Assembly (NCBI RefSeq): GCF_024584785.1
Contig: NZ_CP074112.1
Location: 1,860,001 to 1,924,000 of the forward strand
Length of the DNA: 64,000 nucleotides
Direction of reading: 5' to 3'
Origin: Idiomarina loihiensis
GTDB taxonomy: Bacteria > Pseudomonadota > Gammaproteobacteria > Enterobacterales > Alteromonadaceae
The position numbers were made by a program, and so were the translations under genes. This document shows, piece by piece, positions 15,821-24,253 of the stretch. The notes beneath the pieces were generated by a model, which was not told where the DNA came from, ran no database searches, and saw only the letters and a program-made list of their open reading frames with translations. The stretch's first letter is position 1. Each line of letters opens with the position of its first letter.

Positions 15821-16312
15821 TTATTCGCTTTTTTCTTCTAGCTCGTGTTCTAATTTTAACATGAACTTAAGCTTGCGAATGCTGTTGGCAGCGGCCTCAT
15901 TCTGTTCGGCGTTAATCTGCTGCTCTAGCTCGGATTGTAAATCTCGACTTTCTACTGCTAAGTCGCGCAGGGCCGCGTCAATTTCTTCCCAATCGTTAAG
16001 CTCAGCGATACGCTCGCGCCATTCCATTTGCGCCATTAAAAACTCAGGATCTTGTAGGGTCGTTTGCTCGTGCGCTAGATCTAGCCCGCGCAGTTGCAGG
16101 ATATACTCGGCCCGTAGCAGCGGGTTACGCAGGGTTTGATAGGCATCATTTAATTGTGCCGTGCGCTGCACCGCTAGCAATTTGTCACGTTGACTACCAT
16201 TGGCAAAGCGATCTGGATGCAGGGTTTGTTGCAACTTACGATAGCGCTGTTGCAAATCCGCCGCATCAAGATTGAATGCGGCGGGTAAATCAAATAGCTC
16301 AAAATGGTTCAT
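15821..16312 (-). CDS. hscB: Co-chaperone HscB
   Basis: J-domain protein that brings IscU to HscA and stimulates its ATPase. The 163-aa protein starts MNHFELFDLPAAFNLD and has the HPD motif (LHPDRFANGS) between J-domain helices II and III, followed by the C-terminal three-helix IscU-binding domain. The start at 16312 is chosen because it matches the family's MxxFxLF N-terminus; a nine-residue longer reading begins at 16339 and neither has a strong ribosome binding site. A few ATTCG-type heptamers lie just after the stop. Confidence 0.95.
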   Translation of the reverse strand: MNHFELFDLPAAFNLDAADLQQRYRKLQQTLHPDRFANGSQRDKLLAVQRTAQLNDAYQTLRNPLLRAEYILQLRGLDLAHEQTTLQDPEFLMAQMEWRERIAELNDWEEIDAALRDLAVESRDLQSELEQQINAEQNEAAANSIRKLKFMLKLEHELEEKSE

Positions 16313-16377
16313 GGTTACGCTTAACCTTTTACCGAACATGGGGGCAGCCGCTAGTGGCTACCCGGCACTAAGGTGGG

Positions 16378-16701
16378 TTAGACGTTGAAGCTTTCGCCGC
16401 AACCACACTCACCTTTAGCATTGGGATTACGGAACTCGAAGCCTTCGTTGAGGCCTTCTTTAACGAAGTCGATTTCAGTGCCATCTAAGTACACTAAACT
16501 CTTGCCGTCAATAATGATATTCACGCCTTTATCTTCGATAACTGTGTCGCTGTCTTCTATCGAGTCAACGAATTCCATCACGTACGCGAGGCCCGAGCAG
16601 CCGGTGGTTTTAACGCCTAACCGGATGCCTACGCCTTTACCACGTTGTTCCAGAAACGTACGGGCGCGTTGCGCCGCCGCTTCGCTCATGCTAATTGCCA
16701 T
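16378..16701 (-). CDS. iscA: A-type iron-sulfur carrier IscA
   Basis: Cluster carrier of 107 aa for delivery of [4Fe-4S] or [2Fe-2S] units to target proteins. The three conserved cysteines are present: [10 protein letters not shown] and the C-terminal GECGCGESF pair. Length equals E. coli IscA. Located between iscU and hscB in the usual order, 15 bases after iscU. Confidence 0.97.
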   Translation of the reverse strand: MAISMSEAAAQRARTFLEQRGKGVGIRLGVKTTGCSGLAYVMEFVDSIEDSDTVIEDKGVNIIIDGKSLVYLDGTEIDFVKEGLNEGFEFRNPNAKGECGCGESFNV

Positions 16702-16716
16702 GCTTGAACCTACTTA

Positions 16717-17100
16717 TTAGTTTGCGTGTTTCTTTTTGTAATCTTCGATTGCCGCTTTAATGGCGTCTTCAGCCAAAATAGAACAATGAATTTTTACCGG
16801 TGGTAACGCTAACTCTTCAGCAATTTGGGTGTTCTTTAACTGGGCTGCTTCTTCAATTGATTTGCCTTTCACCCACTCAGTGACGAGCGAGCTAGAGGCA
16901 ATGGCTGAGCCACAACCGTAGGTTTTGAACTTAGCGTCTTCAATGATGCCGTTATCGTTAATTTTTAACTGTAACTTCATCACGTCACCACACGCCGGAG
17001 CGCCGACCATGCCGGTCGCAATAGAGGGATCGTTTTTGTCAAACGCACCTACGTTGCGCGGATTTTCATAATGGTCGATTACTTTTTCACTGTATGCCAT
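16717..17100 (-). CDS. iscU: Iron-sulfur scaffold IscU
   Basis: Scaffold on which IscS-derived sulfur and iron are assembled into a [2Fe-2S] cluster. The 127-aa protein has all three ligating cysteines (GAPACGDVM, YGCGSAIA, KIHCSIL), the conserved Asp next to the first, and the LPPVK motif recognised by HscA. Follows iscS after a 15-base gap. Confidence 0.98.
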   Translation of the reverse strand: MAYSEKVIDHYENPRNVGAFDKNDPSIATGMVGAPACGDVMKLQLKINDNGIIEDAKFKTYGCGSAIASSSLVTEWVKGKSIEEAAQLKNTQIAEELALPPVKIHCSILAEDAIKAAIEDYKKKHAN

Positions 17101-17115
17101 AACTTGTTACCTCTG

Positions 17116-18330
17116 TTAGTGTGCCGCCCATTCAACCGAGTTCAAATCAACTCCGTCTTTAAACATTTCCCAAAGGGGCGACATGTCGCGCAAGCGACCA
17201 ATTGATTTACTAATTTGCTCAATGGCGTGGTCAACTTCTTCTTCGGTGGTAAAACGACCGAAGCTGAAACGAATTGAGCTGTGCGCTAATTCATCGTTAC
17301 GCCCTAGCGCACGTAATACATACGACGGCTCTAAGCTGGCTGAGGTACAAGCTGAACCTGATGATACCGCCAGATCTTTGAGCGCCATGATTAAGCTTTC
17401 GCCTTCAACAAAGTTAAAGCTGATGTTGAAGATGTGTGGCACGCCCTGTTCTTGGCTACCGTTGATGTACACTTCTTCGATATCTTTCACGCCGTTCCAT
17501 AACCGCTCGTGCAGTTGTTGGAAACGCTTATACTCAGCTGCCATTTCTTCTTTCGCAATGCGAGCTGCTTCACCAAAACCTACGATTTGGTGCGTTGGCA
17601 AGGTGCCTGAACGCATGCCGCGCTCGTGGCCGCCACCATGCATTTGTGCATTTAAGCGAACCCGTGGCTTACGGCGCACATACAAGGCACCGATGCCTTT
17701 CGGACCGTACATTTTGTGGGCCGAGAAGCTCATTAAATCGACCGGCAGACGCTCTAAATCGATATCGATTTTGCCAGCACTTTGGGCAGCATCGACATGG
17801 AAAATAGTTTTGTTCGCGCGGCACAAGTTACCGATGGTTTCGATGTCTTGAATCACGCCGGTTTCGTTGTTCACGTGCATCACGCTGACCAACACTGTGT
17901 CTTCGCGTAAGGCTGCTTTGAACACATCAAGGTCTAACAAACCGTCTTCTTTAACGTCTAGATAAGTAACTTCAAAGCCTTCGCGTTCCATTTGACGCGC
18001 AGTGTCTAGCACAGCTTTATGTTCGGTTTTCACGGTGATGATGTGCTTACCTTTTTTGCTGTAGAACTCAGCAGCACCTTTAATGGCCAGGTTATCTGAT
18101 TCAGTTGCACCTGAGGTGAACACGATCTCGCGTGGATCTGCGTTGACTAATTCAGCAATCTGATTACGCGCAATATCTACCGCTTCTTCGGCTTGCCAGC
18201 CGAACCGATGCGAACGTGATGCAGGGTTACCAAACTGCCCGTCTGGCGTTAAAAACTGCATCATTTTCTCGGCTACCCGAGGGTCGACCGGGGTGGTTGC
18301 TGCGTAATCAAAATAAATCGGTAATCTCAT
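17116..18330 (-). CDS. iscS: Cysteine desulfurase IscS
   Basis: PLP enzyme that converts cysteine to alanine and passes persulfide sulfur to IscU, TusA and ThiI. The 404-aa protein begins [16 protein letters not shown]; the PLP lysine is in [12 protein letters not shown], and the mobile-loop cysteine in [15 protein letters not shown]. The start at 18330 has GGAG with a 7-8-base spacing and gives exactly the length of E. coli IscS; a ten-codon extension is rejected. Second gene of the isc operon. Confidence 0.98.
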   Translation of the reverse strand: MRLPIYFDYAATTPVDPRVAEKMMQFLTPDGQFGNPASRSHRFGWQAEEAVDIARNQIAELVNADPREIVFTSGATESDNLAIKGAAEFYSKKGKHIITVKTEHKAVLDTARQMEREGFEVTYLDVKEDGLLDLDVFKAALREDTVLVSVMHVNNETGVIQDIETIGNLCRANKTIFHVDAAQSAGKIDIDLERLPVDLMSFSAHKMYGPKGIGALYVRRKPRVRLNAQMHGGGHERGMRSGTLPTHQIVGFGEAARIAKEEMAAEYKRFQQLHERLWNGVKDIEEVYINGSQEQGVPHIFNISFNFVEGESLIMALKDLAVSSGSACTSASLEPSYVLRALGRNDELAHSSIRFSFGRFTTEEEVDHAIEQISKSIGRLRDMSPLWEMFKDGVDLNSVEWAAH

Positions 18331-18371
18331 CAGTGCTACTCCTTGGTTGCCATACAGCAAGCCGTTAAGGC

Positions 18372-18857
18372 TTATTGGCTTTGCAATGCAATGTTGTATT
18401 CGCGCTTTTTCTGCTCGCTCACCATCGCTGTTTGACGCTGAGCAACGCGGTTAATATCTTCTTGGGTGACCAGCTCGGCTAAGGTGATGTTGGTTAGAAA
18501 GTCTTCTATCCGTTCACTTAAGCCTGTCCAGAGCGAGTGGGTTAAGCAACGACTCCCACTTTGGCAGCCCCCTTTCCCCTGACAGCGCGTGGCATCGATG
18601 CTTTCATCAACGGCTTGAATCACCGCACTGATAGAAATATCGCACGGCTCTTGGCCCAATCGATAGCCACCACCAGGCCCACGCACACTGCTAACTAAGC
18701 CTTGTTTACGCAAGCGCGAGAATAATTGTTCAAGATAGCTCAGAGAAATGCCTTGGCGCTCAGAAATATCCGCCAAAGACACAGGTCCGTGAGCTGTATG
18801 CAAAGCTACGTCGAGCATTGCGGTGACCGCGTAGCGGCCTTTTGAGGTTAAGCGCAT
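18372..18857 (-). CDS. iscR: Rrf2-family regulator IscR
   Basis: [2Fe-2S]-binding repressor of the isc operon. The 161-aa protein has the winged-helix [16 protein letters not shown] start and cluster ligands [13 protein letters not shown] followed by LTH, which supplies the histidine ligand. The start at 18857 has AGGAGG 11 bases upstream; the 14-residue extension is rejected because it disrupts the conserved N-terminus. A 25-bp IscR type-1 site lies 41 bases upstream, so autoregulation is expected. First gene of iscRSUA-hscBA-fdx. Confidence 0.97.
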   Translation of the reverse strand: MRLTSKGRYAVTAMLDVALHTAHGPVSLADISERQGISLSYLEQLFSRLRKQGLVSSVRGPGGGYRLGQEPCDISISAVIQAVDESIDATRCQGKGGCQSGSRCLTHSLWTGLSERIEDFLTNITLAELVTQEDINRVAQRQTAMVSEQKKREYNIALQSQ

Positions 18858-18897
18858 AGCCTTTCTGCCTCCTGTTAATTCTGGAAGCAATTTTGTC

Positions 18898-18922
18898 ATA
18901 CCCGAGTATTTTAGTCAAGTAT
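18898..18922. promoter_or_regulatory. IscR type-1 binding site
   Basis: The 25 bases agree with the E. coli type-1 consensus (ATASYYGACTR, then WWWYAGTCRRSTAT) at 24 positions; the single difference is G for C in the first half (GAGT for GACT). A minus-strand -35-like TTGACT lies inside the site, with CAAAAT 17 bases downstream as -10. Binding of cluster-loaded IscR here would repress the whole isc operon. Confidence 0.85.
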
Positions 18923-18974
18923 TCAACAGGCCATTATCGGCACCGCCAGCAGGGCCCCAATAACAGCCGTGACG

Positions 18975-19700
18975 TTACTTCATCTTCTTGTCTACTGAGG
19001 TTAAAATGCCGCGCAAAATGTTTAGTTCGGCCGCCTCAGGACGAGCACGGGTAAACAGCCGCCGCAACTTCGCCATCACTTGGCCAGGATGCTGCTTAAT
19101 AATAAAGCCGGTAGCCGAAAGGGTCTGTTCTAGGTGCGTGTAAAAGCGCTCTAAATCCTCAGCTAGCGGATATTCTTCAGCTTCTGCGGCAGGGTCCGTT
19201 GCTGCTTGCTGGCCTTCTAAAAACTGCATGCGAATTTCGTAGGCTAGGGTTTGCACGGCCATGGCCAAATTCAGTGAGCTGTAATCTGGATTAGAAGGAA
19301 TATGCACATGGTGAGTACACTGCTGCAGCTCTTCGTTAGTTAAACCGCTGCTCTCGCGCCCAAACACCAGCGCAACAGGGTAGTTAGGCGCTTCTTGCAG
19401 CACTTGCGTGGCGGTTTCGCGCGGGCCTAACAACGGCCAGTCGAGCGTACGGTTACGTGCGCTGGTACCTACCACTAGCCCACAATCGCTAATGCCTTCA
19501 GCTAAGCTGCCAACAATCTTGGCGTTAAACAGCACATCGGTAGCACCAGCGGCTAGCGCCGATGCTTGGCTATCAGGCGCTTGCACTGGGTCGACTAAGG
19601 TAAGCTGCGTGAGCCCCATAGTCTTCATGGCACGAGCAACCGAGCCGATGTTACCGGTGTGGCTGGTGTTGACTAACACAATCCGAATGTTATTTAGCAT
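18975..19700 (-). CDS. trmJ: tRNA (cytidine/uridine-32-2'-O)-methyltransferase TrmJ
   Basis: SPOUT-family methyltransferase that modifies position 32 of several tRNAs. The 241-aa protein starts [20 protein letters not shown] and has the knotted C-terminal SAM-site segments [16 protein letters not shown] and [14 protein letters not shown]. The start at 19700 is chosen because it matches the family and follows a GGGG purine tract. It lies between suhB and iscR on the same strand; in E. coli suhB is divergent from trmJ, so the local orientation differs. Confidence 0.95.
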   Translation of the reverse strand: MLNNIRIVLVNTSHTGNIGSVARAMKTMGLTQLTLVDPVQAPDSQASALAAGATDVLFNAKIVGSLAEGISDCGLVVGTSARNRTLDWPLLGPRETATQVLQEAPNYPVALVFGRESSGLTNEELQQCTHHVHIPSNPDYSSLNLAMAVQTLAYEIRMQFLEGQQAATDPAAEAEEYPLAEDLERFYTHLEQTLSATGFIIKQHPGQVMAKLRRLFTRARPEAAELNILRGILTSVDKKMK

Positions 19701-19719
19701 GGTTTTAAACCCCAACTTC

Positions 19720-19794
19720 GATATTAGCTATTAGCTGTTAGCTATTGGATATTAGGTAGCGCCGGAGCGGCGCTAATGTCTAATGTCTAATATC
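19720..19794. repeat. Heptamer array, hairpin and inverted array (suhB-trmJ gap)
   Basis: Five forward units (GATATTA, GCTATTA, GCTGTTA, GCTATTG, GATATTA; 19720-19754), a GC-rich hairpin (AGCGCCG/CGGCGCT, 19758-19774), then three units in reverse orientation (TAATGTC, TAATGTC, TAATATC; 19774-19794). The whole is a 75-bp imperfect palindrome, the clearest example of the composite element. Confidence 0.85.
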
Positions 19795-19806
19795 GTGTTT
19801 GCTTGC

Positions 19807-20607
19807 CTATCGAAGTGACTCAGGTAAATGCGGACGCGCTTTGGTCAGGAGGTGCTGCACCACTTTCGGGTTACCTGCAACGGTATGACCGCTGGTCATA
19901 AAGCTATGGCCACCAGCAAAGTCGGCTACGAGACCACCCGCTTCACGCACAATCAGTTGTCCGGCAGCGATGTCCCATGGCTTTAAGCTGAATTCCCAGA
20001 AGCCATCGATGCGGCCTGCGGCAACATAAGCTAAATCAAGCGCTGCGGCACCATTGCGACGCATATCACCCACGTGCTCAAACAAGGCTGCGAATACCGC
20101 TAAGTATTCTTTGGTCATGTCTTTGCGTTTGAATGGGAAGCCGGTAGCTAACAACGCACCGTTAAGGTCGCGCTGAGCTTTAACGCGTAACCGTTTGCCG
20201 TTTAGCTGTGCACCCGCACCTTTGGTGGCGGTAAAGAGTTCTTCGCGCAGCGGATCGTAAACCACGGCAACTTGTACCTGGCCTTTGTAGCTGTATGCGA
20301 TAGAGATAGCGAAGTGAGGGATACCGCGCAAGTAATTGGTGGTGCCATCTAATGGATCAATAATCCATTGATGATCAGCATCTTTACCCATTAATTCTCC
20401 GCTTTCTTCAGCTAAGAATGAGTGATCTGGGTAGGCCTTTTGAATGGTGCGAATGATGGCACTTTCAGCGGCTTTGTCTAACTCAGTTACAAAGTCGTTC
20501 TGACTTTTAACTTCTACGTTGAGGTCAACTTCTACGCCGAAGTTTTTAACTAAGATTTTGCCGGCGGCACGCGCTGCGCGCACACCGATGTTTAACATGG
20601 GATGCAT
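19807..20607 (-). CDS. suhB: Inositol-1-monophosphatase / transcription factor SuhB
   Basis: Mg-dependent phosphatase that in enterobacteria also acts with NusA in rRNA antitermination. The 266-aa protein has the metal-binding EESG, the signature DPLDGTTNYLRG and the C-terminal WDIAAGQLIVREAGG segment, all intact. Length matches E. coli SuhB (267 aa). A composite heptamer element separates it from trmJ downstream, and another lies upstream. Confidence 0.95.
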   Translation of the reverse strand: MHPMLNIGVRAARAAGKILVKNFGVEVDLNVEVKSQNDFVTELDKAAESAIIRTIQKAYPDHSFLAEESGELMGKDADHQWIIDPLDGTTNYLRGIPHFAISIAYSYKGQVQVAVVYDPLREELFTATKGAGAQLNGKRLRVKAQRDLNGALLATGFPFKRKDMTKEYLAVFAALFEHVGDMRRNGAAALDLAYVAAGRIDGFWEFSLKPWDIAAGQLIVREAGGLVADFAGGHSFMTSGHTVAGNPKVVQHLLTKARPHLPESLR

Positions 20608-21001
20608 ACCAAATTACCTGTGCTGTAAAAGAACGATTTGTGACCGCGGATTATACGTGGATTTGGGGTTTAAGACAAGAGCGCTATTGGCTATTGGCTA
20701 TTGGCTATTAGCTATTAGCTATTAGTAAAGGCGAGTGCGTGGACGCCACCAATATCTAATATCTAACAGCTAACGGCGTCTTTGCTTCTACCTGTTCACA
20801 TTTTCAGCAAGCCGTGTTATAAAAATGCTGCGCTACAAGTACAAGAGTACGATTCTTGTGCGAACTATTAGCAATTTCGCCGTAAACCCTCGCCCAATCG
20901 GGCGGGGATATAAGGCGATTGAGGCGAAGCCTCAACTTCTTCCTTGACAAGCAAAGTCATATCAGGAGAATACTGGTTATTTATACAGTGGTATAATTTA
21001 A
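20608..21001. other. Intergenic: heptamer element then left end of the TnpB insertion
   Basis: About 390 bases. The half nearest suhB carries the heptamer element at 20683-20777; the rest holds the left end of the insertion element with its subterminal hairpin at 20888-20907 and the leader of tnpB. No other gene was recognised. Confidence 0.5.
20683..20777. repeat. Composite heptamer element upstream of suhB
   Basis: Six forward units (GCTATTG three times, GCTATTA three times; 20683-20724), a central 25-base segment with GGCG/CGCC pairing, then CAATATC, TAATATC, TAACAGC and TAACGGC in reverse orientation (20750-20777). Confidence 0.85.
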
Positions 21002-22144
21002 ATGTTAAGGGCGACAAAAGTACGCATTTACCCAACTCAAGACCAGGCTGAGTTTTTAATAGCTCAGTTTGGCGCTGTGCGTTTCGCGTACAACAAGGCT
21101 CTGCATTTAAAGTCTCATATGTATCGCAATCACAGGGTTACGCTGAACCCCAAAAAAGACATAAAACCGCTGCTTGCAGTTGCTAAGAAATCACGAAAAT
21201 ACCACTGGTTGAAACAATATGATTCAATCGCCTTACAGCAGGCGGTTATCAATCTGCATCAAGCCTTTGACAACTTCTTCAACCCGAAGTTAAAAGCCAA
21301 ATTTCCGCAATTTAAACGCAAGCACGGCAAACAGTCGAGCTATCACTGTGTGGGTGTAAAAGTGCTGGATGGGGCTGTTAAGTTGCCCAAGATGCAGCCT
21401 GTAAAGGCAAATATCCATCGTGAAATTTCGGGAGCAGTTAAAAGCATTACAGTGAGCCTGAGTAAAACTGGCAAATTCTACGCCTCTATCCTTGTGGATG
21501 ATGGAGTTAAAGCGCCTGCATTACTTCACACTATAAGCAAGGTTACAGGTGTTGATTTGGGGCTGTCTCACTTCACCATCGAATCAAACGGCAGAAAGAC
21601 TGCCAACCCTCGATTTGTAAAACGCGCTGAGAAAAATCTCAGACGTAAGCAGCGTCAGTTGTCTCGTAAGGCTAAAGGGAGCGCCAACCGAGCAAAGGCT
21701 CGTTTGTTGGTTGCTAAATGCCACGAAAAAGCAGCAAACGCTCGTGCCGACTTTCAACACAAACTCTCTCGAACTCTCGTTGACGAAAACCAAGCGGTGA
21801 TAGTTGAGACATTGAAATCGGCCAATATGATGAAAAACCGTAAACTGGCAAAACACATAGCCGATGCCTCATGGTATAGCTTTGTCAACAAACTGGAGTA
21901 CAAACTGAAAGAGCAAGGCAAATACCTAGTCAAGCTCGACCAGTGGTACGCCAGCTCTAAGACTTGCCATTGTTGCGGTCATAAAATGGAAGTAATGCCC
22001 TTATCGGTTCGCTCATGGGATTGTCCCTCATGCGGAACGATGGGTATAGATCGCGACTTAAATGCCGCCTTCAATATCCGTGATAAAGGCATTCTGGAAT
22101 TAAAGGCGGCTGGACGGTCGTCTCTGCTTATGGAAGCTGCGTAA
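21002..22144 (+). CDS. tnpB: TnpB, RNA-guided nuclease of an IS605-group element
   Basis: A 380-aa TnpB/OrfB protein, ancestor class of Cas12. Motifs: N-terminal AYNKALHLKS helix region; RuvC-I in TGVDLGLSHF (Asp185); RuvC-II in VIVETLKSANM (Glu269); zinc finger CHCCGHK (C322, C325) with CPSCGT (C341, C344); RuvC-III in GIDRDLNAAF (Asp350/352). All three catalytic positions are intact and the length is typical, so the nuclease is probably active. No start-region ambiguity was noted. The TnpA partner is missing; the downstream region is the expected source of the omega RNA. Confidence 0.92.
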   Translation: MLRATKVRIYPTQDQAEFLIAQFGAVRFAYNKALHLKSHMYRNHRVTLNPKKDIKPLLAVAKKSRKYHWLKQYDSIALQQAVINLHQAFDNFFNPKLKAKFPQFKRKHGKQSSYHCVGVKVLDGAVKLPKMQPVKANIHREISGAVKSITVSLSKTGKFYASILVDDGVKAPALLHTISKVTGVDLGLSHFTIESNGRKTANPRFVKRAEKNLRRKQRQLSRKAKGSANRAKARLLVAKCHEKAANARADFQHKLSRTLVDENQAVIVETLKSANMMKNRKLAKHIADASWYSFVNKLEYKLKEQGKYLVKLDQWYASSKTCHCCGHKMEVMPLSVRSWDCPSCGTMGIDRDLNAAFNIRDKGILELKAAGRSSLLMEAA

Positions 22145-22212
22145 GCCTCGATACTATCGAGCAACGGCTAATGAAGTAAGAAGCATCGCCCGATAGGGCG
22201 GTGAGAAGTCAC
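22145..22212 (+). ncRNA. Putative omega RNA 3' scaffold of TnpB
   Basis: In this class the guide RNA scaffold is made from the tnpB 3' end and right end, and the guide is the flanking host sequence. Here a hairpin CTCGAT-ACT-ATCGAG (22147-22161) and the right-end hairpin (22184-22203) follow the stop codon. The real transcript would also include some tnpB coding sequence; position and guide start are inferred, not observed. Confidence 0.45.
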
Positions 22213-22244
22213 AACAACAACCAACAGAAAAGCCGGAGTGTCCC

Positions 22245-22406
22245 ATGGATCATTCACAAGAGCTACAGCAAGTTGAATGTAAGTCTAGTAAACGCAGTGC
22301 CCCTCGCAAATGGCGAGAAATTGAAATGTTGAAGGAGAAGTATCGGTTACGCGATGAGCTTCGTGACATTGATTTCGATTTCGACGCCGATCTCGATGAA
22401 TTGTAA
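22245..22406 (+). CDS. DUF3545 family small protein
   Basis: A 53-aa protein, MDHSQELQQVECK at the start, then the family's basic core RKWREIEMLKEKYRLRDELRDID and an acidic end (DFDFDADLDEL). This core is typical of DUF3545, short proteins of unknown function common in Vibrionales and Alteromonadales. GGAG lies 6 bases before the ATG. It begins 33 bases after the TnpB element's inferred right end, so the insertion may have replaced or displaced its promoter. Confidence 0.8.
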   Translation: MDHSQELQQVECKSSKRSAPRKWREIEMLKEKYRLRDELRDIDFDFDADLDEL

Positions 22407-22420
22407 GTAAAAGCAAAGGC

Positions 22421-22457
22421 GCTATTGGTCATTAGTCACTGGATATTGGTGCCGCCC
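22421..22457. repeat. Forward heptamer units before the 48-bp tandem repeat
   Basis: GCTATTG, GTCATTA, GTCACTG and GATATTG (22421-22448), followed by a GTGC...GCAC hairpin. These form the forward half of a composite element whose inverted half is the tandem repeat that follows. Confidence 0.75.
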
Positions 22458-22465
22458 GTGCACCA

Positions 22466-22609
22466 GCCTTTGCTTTTGCCAATAGCTAATGTCTAACAGC
22501 TAATAGCGCTCTTGCCTTTGCTTTTACCAATAGCTAATGTCTAACAGCTAACAGCGCTCTTGCCTTTGCTTTTACCAATAGCTAATGTCTAACAGCTAAC
22601 AGCGCTCTT
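22466..22609. repeat. Three 48-bp tandem repeats built from heptamers
   Basis: Units at 22466-22513, 22514-22561 and 22562-22609. Each has 20 bases beginning or ending in GCCTTTGCTTTT and GCGCTCTT plus four reverse heptamers (CAATAGC, TAATGTC, TAACAGC, TAACAGC or TAATAGC). Units two and three are identical; unit one differs at two positions. A recent expansion of the inverted half of a composite element, immediately before the ung 3' end. Confidence 0.92.
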
Positions 22610-22617
22610 GCTCTTAC

Positions 22618-23280
22618 TCAAGCAAATAACTCGGCCCCGGAGCGGTTGAGGAGTTTTGCTGTGGTGGCAAAATGCCCTGCTGTGAAAAAACCTCGATGCG
22701 CTGATAACGGCGACGGATGAACGGTTTGCAGAATGGTGTGGCGCGAGTCATCTATGAGCGCAGCCTTCTTCTGTGCGTGGGCGCCCCACAACATGAATAC
22801 TACTCCTTCGCGTTGCGCTGATACGGCCTGAATAGCAGCGTCGGTGAAGTTTTCCCAGCCCCACTTGGCATGGGAGTGTGCTTTGCCATGCTCGACGGTG
22901 AGTACGGTATTTAGCAATAAGATTCCACGTTTGGCCCAGCCTTCTAAGTTGCCGCTAGAGGGTATTTGATAGTCGGCAAAATCATGTTTGATAGCTTTAT
23001 AAATGTTACGTAGCGACGGTGGTATGGCGACGCCGTCGGCCACAGAAAAGGCTAAACCATGGGCTTGGCCAGGTCCGTGATACGGGTCTTGTCCGATAAT
23101 GACCACTTGTACTTGGCTCAATGGCGTGAGCTCAAAAGCGCGCAACACTTGCGCTGCGGGCGGATAAACGAGGCTCTGTTGACGCGCTGCCTGTACCCGT
23201 TGTTGCAACGGAGGCCAATAGGCTTGCTGTTGTTGTTGCGCTAACCAAGGTTGCCAATCGTTGTCTAACGTAAGCTGCAT
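22618..23280 (-). CDS. ung: Uracil-DNA glycosylase
   Basis: Removes uracil from DNA as the first step of base excision repair. The 220-aa family-1 enzyme has the catalytic water-activating GQDPYHGPGQAHGLAFSV and the leucine-intercalation HPSPLSAHRGFF motif, both intact. Length is normal. Single gene, divergent from the glycosyltransferase pair. Confidence 0.97.
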   Translation of the reverse strand: MQLTLDNDWQPWLAQQQQQAYWPPLQQRVQAARQQSLVYPPAAQVLRAFELTPLSQVQVVIIGQDPYHGPGQAHGLAFSVADGVAIPPSLRNIYKAIKHDFADYQIPSSGNLEGWAKRGILLLNTVLTVEHGKAHSHAKWGWENFTDAAIQAVSAQREGVVFMLWGAHAQKKAALIDDSRHTILQTVHPSPLSAHRGFFTAGHFATTAKLLNRSGAELFA

Positions 23281-23433
23281 AAGCCTTCCCTTTACTCTTT
23301 ATTAGTAGTTATCGCACGTCATTATACGTAATCTAACTTGCAATTAACTGACTATTTTTACTGTCTAACTGGCTATAATAAGGACCACAGCAAGCCGAAG
23401 ACTTATCGAATCACGACAACTAATGAGGACGCT

Positions 23434-24249
23434 ATGACAGCTTCTGCACAACAGCAACCCAACTACCCGCCCTTAAGTGTCTTTGTAATCACCTTGAATG
23501 AGGGTGAACACTTAGACGAGGTTCTTAGCAGTGTGGCTGGGGCCGATGAGATTGTAGTGGTGGATTCCGGCTCGACCGATGCGACCTTAGACATTGCCAA
23601 GCGTCACGGGGCGCGTATTGTCCACAATGATTGGCCTGGCTACTCCAAGCAAAAGGCTTTTGCTATTACCCAATGCAGCCACAACTGGATTCTGAATTTA
23701 GATGGCGATGAGGTGATGCCAGAGGGTGGCTTGCAGATGATTCGCGAACGGATTGCGCAGGGCGATATCAATGGCATTTGGATTCATCATGATGACATTT
23801 TTATGGGGCACAGTCTGAAAAAGGCGCGCCATCATAAGTATCGGCGGGTGTATCGTCGTGATAAGAGCAAGATGGATACTAGTGTCATTGTGCATGAGCA
23901 CATTGAGGTAGAAGAGCCGACTGCCTATTTGCCGATTTATTTGAAACATTACGGTTACGATACCGCGCACGGCTATATGGACAAGCTGAATAAATACTCG
24001 TTGCTAAAAGCCAAGCAACGGCTGGAGCAAGGCCGGCCCTGTAGTTTGCCGCGTTTGCTGCTGATTTTTCCGTTGATGTTTTTGAAGTTTTATCTAGGTC
24101 GACAAATGATTTGGTCGGGTTGGCGTGGCTTTATCAAAGCCAATATCGATGCCTTTCATTTTTTCTTAACCGAGGCCAAGCTCTACGAGATGGCGTACCG
24201 CGCGAAGCGTGAACAAGACCCAAAAAGTAGCAAACCGTTAGAGAAATAA
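23434..24249 (+). CDS. Family-2 glycosyltransferase, WaaE/KdtX-like
   Basis: A 271-aa GT-A fold transferase: LSVFVITLNEGEHLDEVL, the DSGSTDATLDIA motif, and a metal-binding DGDE. A C-terminal amphipathic/hydrophobic stretch (LLLIFPLMFLKFYLG) suggests membrane contact. This layout resembles WaaE-type lipopolysaccharide core beta-glucosyltransferases. The start at 23434 is chosen because GAGG lies just upstream and the family motif follows directly; a 32-codon extension is rejected. Four bases precede the next glycosyltransferase gene, so the two are co-transcribed. Confidence 0.85.
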   Translation: MTASAQQQPNYPPLSVFVITLNEGEHLDEVLSSVAGADEIVVVDSGSTDATLDIAKRHGARIVHNDWPGYSKQKAFAITQCSHNWILNLDGDEVMPEGGLQMIRERIAQGDINGIWIHHDDIFMGHSLKKARHHKYRRVYRRDKSKMDTSVIVHEHIEVEEPTAYLPIYLKHYGYDTAHGYMDKLNKYSLLKAKQRLEQGRPCSLPRLLLIFPLMFLKFYLGRQMIWSGWRGFIKANIDAFHFFLTEAKLYEMAYRAKREQDPKSSKPLEK

Positions 24250-24253
24250 CCCT

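Larger units (their letters stand above)
20870..22212 (+). mobile_element. IS200/IS605-group element with tnpB only
   Basis: One ORF (tnpB) without a Y1 transposase tnpA. Matching subterminal hairpins mark the ends: CCTCGCCC-AATC-GGGCGGGG at 20888-20907 and CATCGCCC-GATA-GGGCGGTG at 22184-22203, both with a wobble pair at the third position. No terminal inverted repeats or target duplication are expected for this group, so exact ends are uncertain by some tens of bases. Transposition would need a TnpA in trans. Confidence 0.75.

Noticed and set aside
22466-22609. CRISPR array
   Set aside because: The repeats are contiguous and the 20-base parts between heptamer blocks are the same in every unit, so there are no unique spacers, and no cas genes are nearby.
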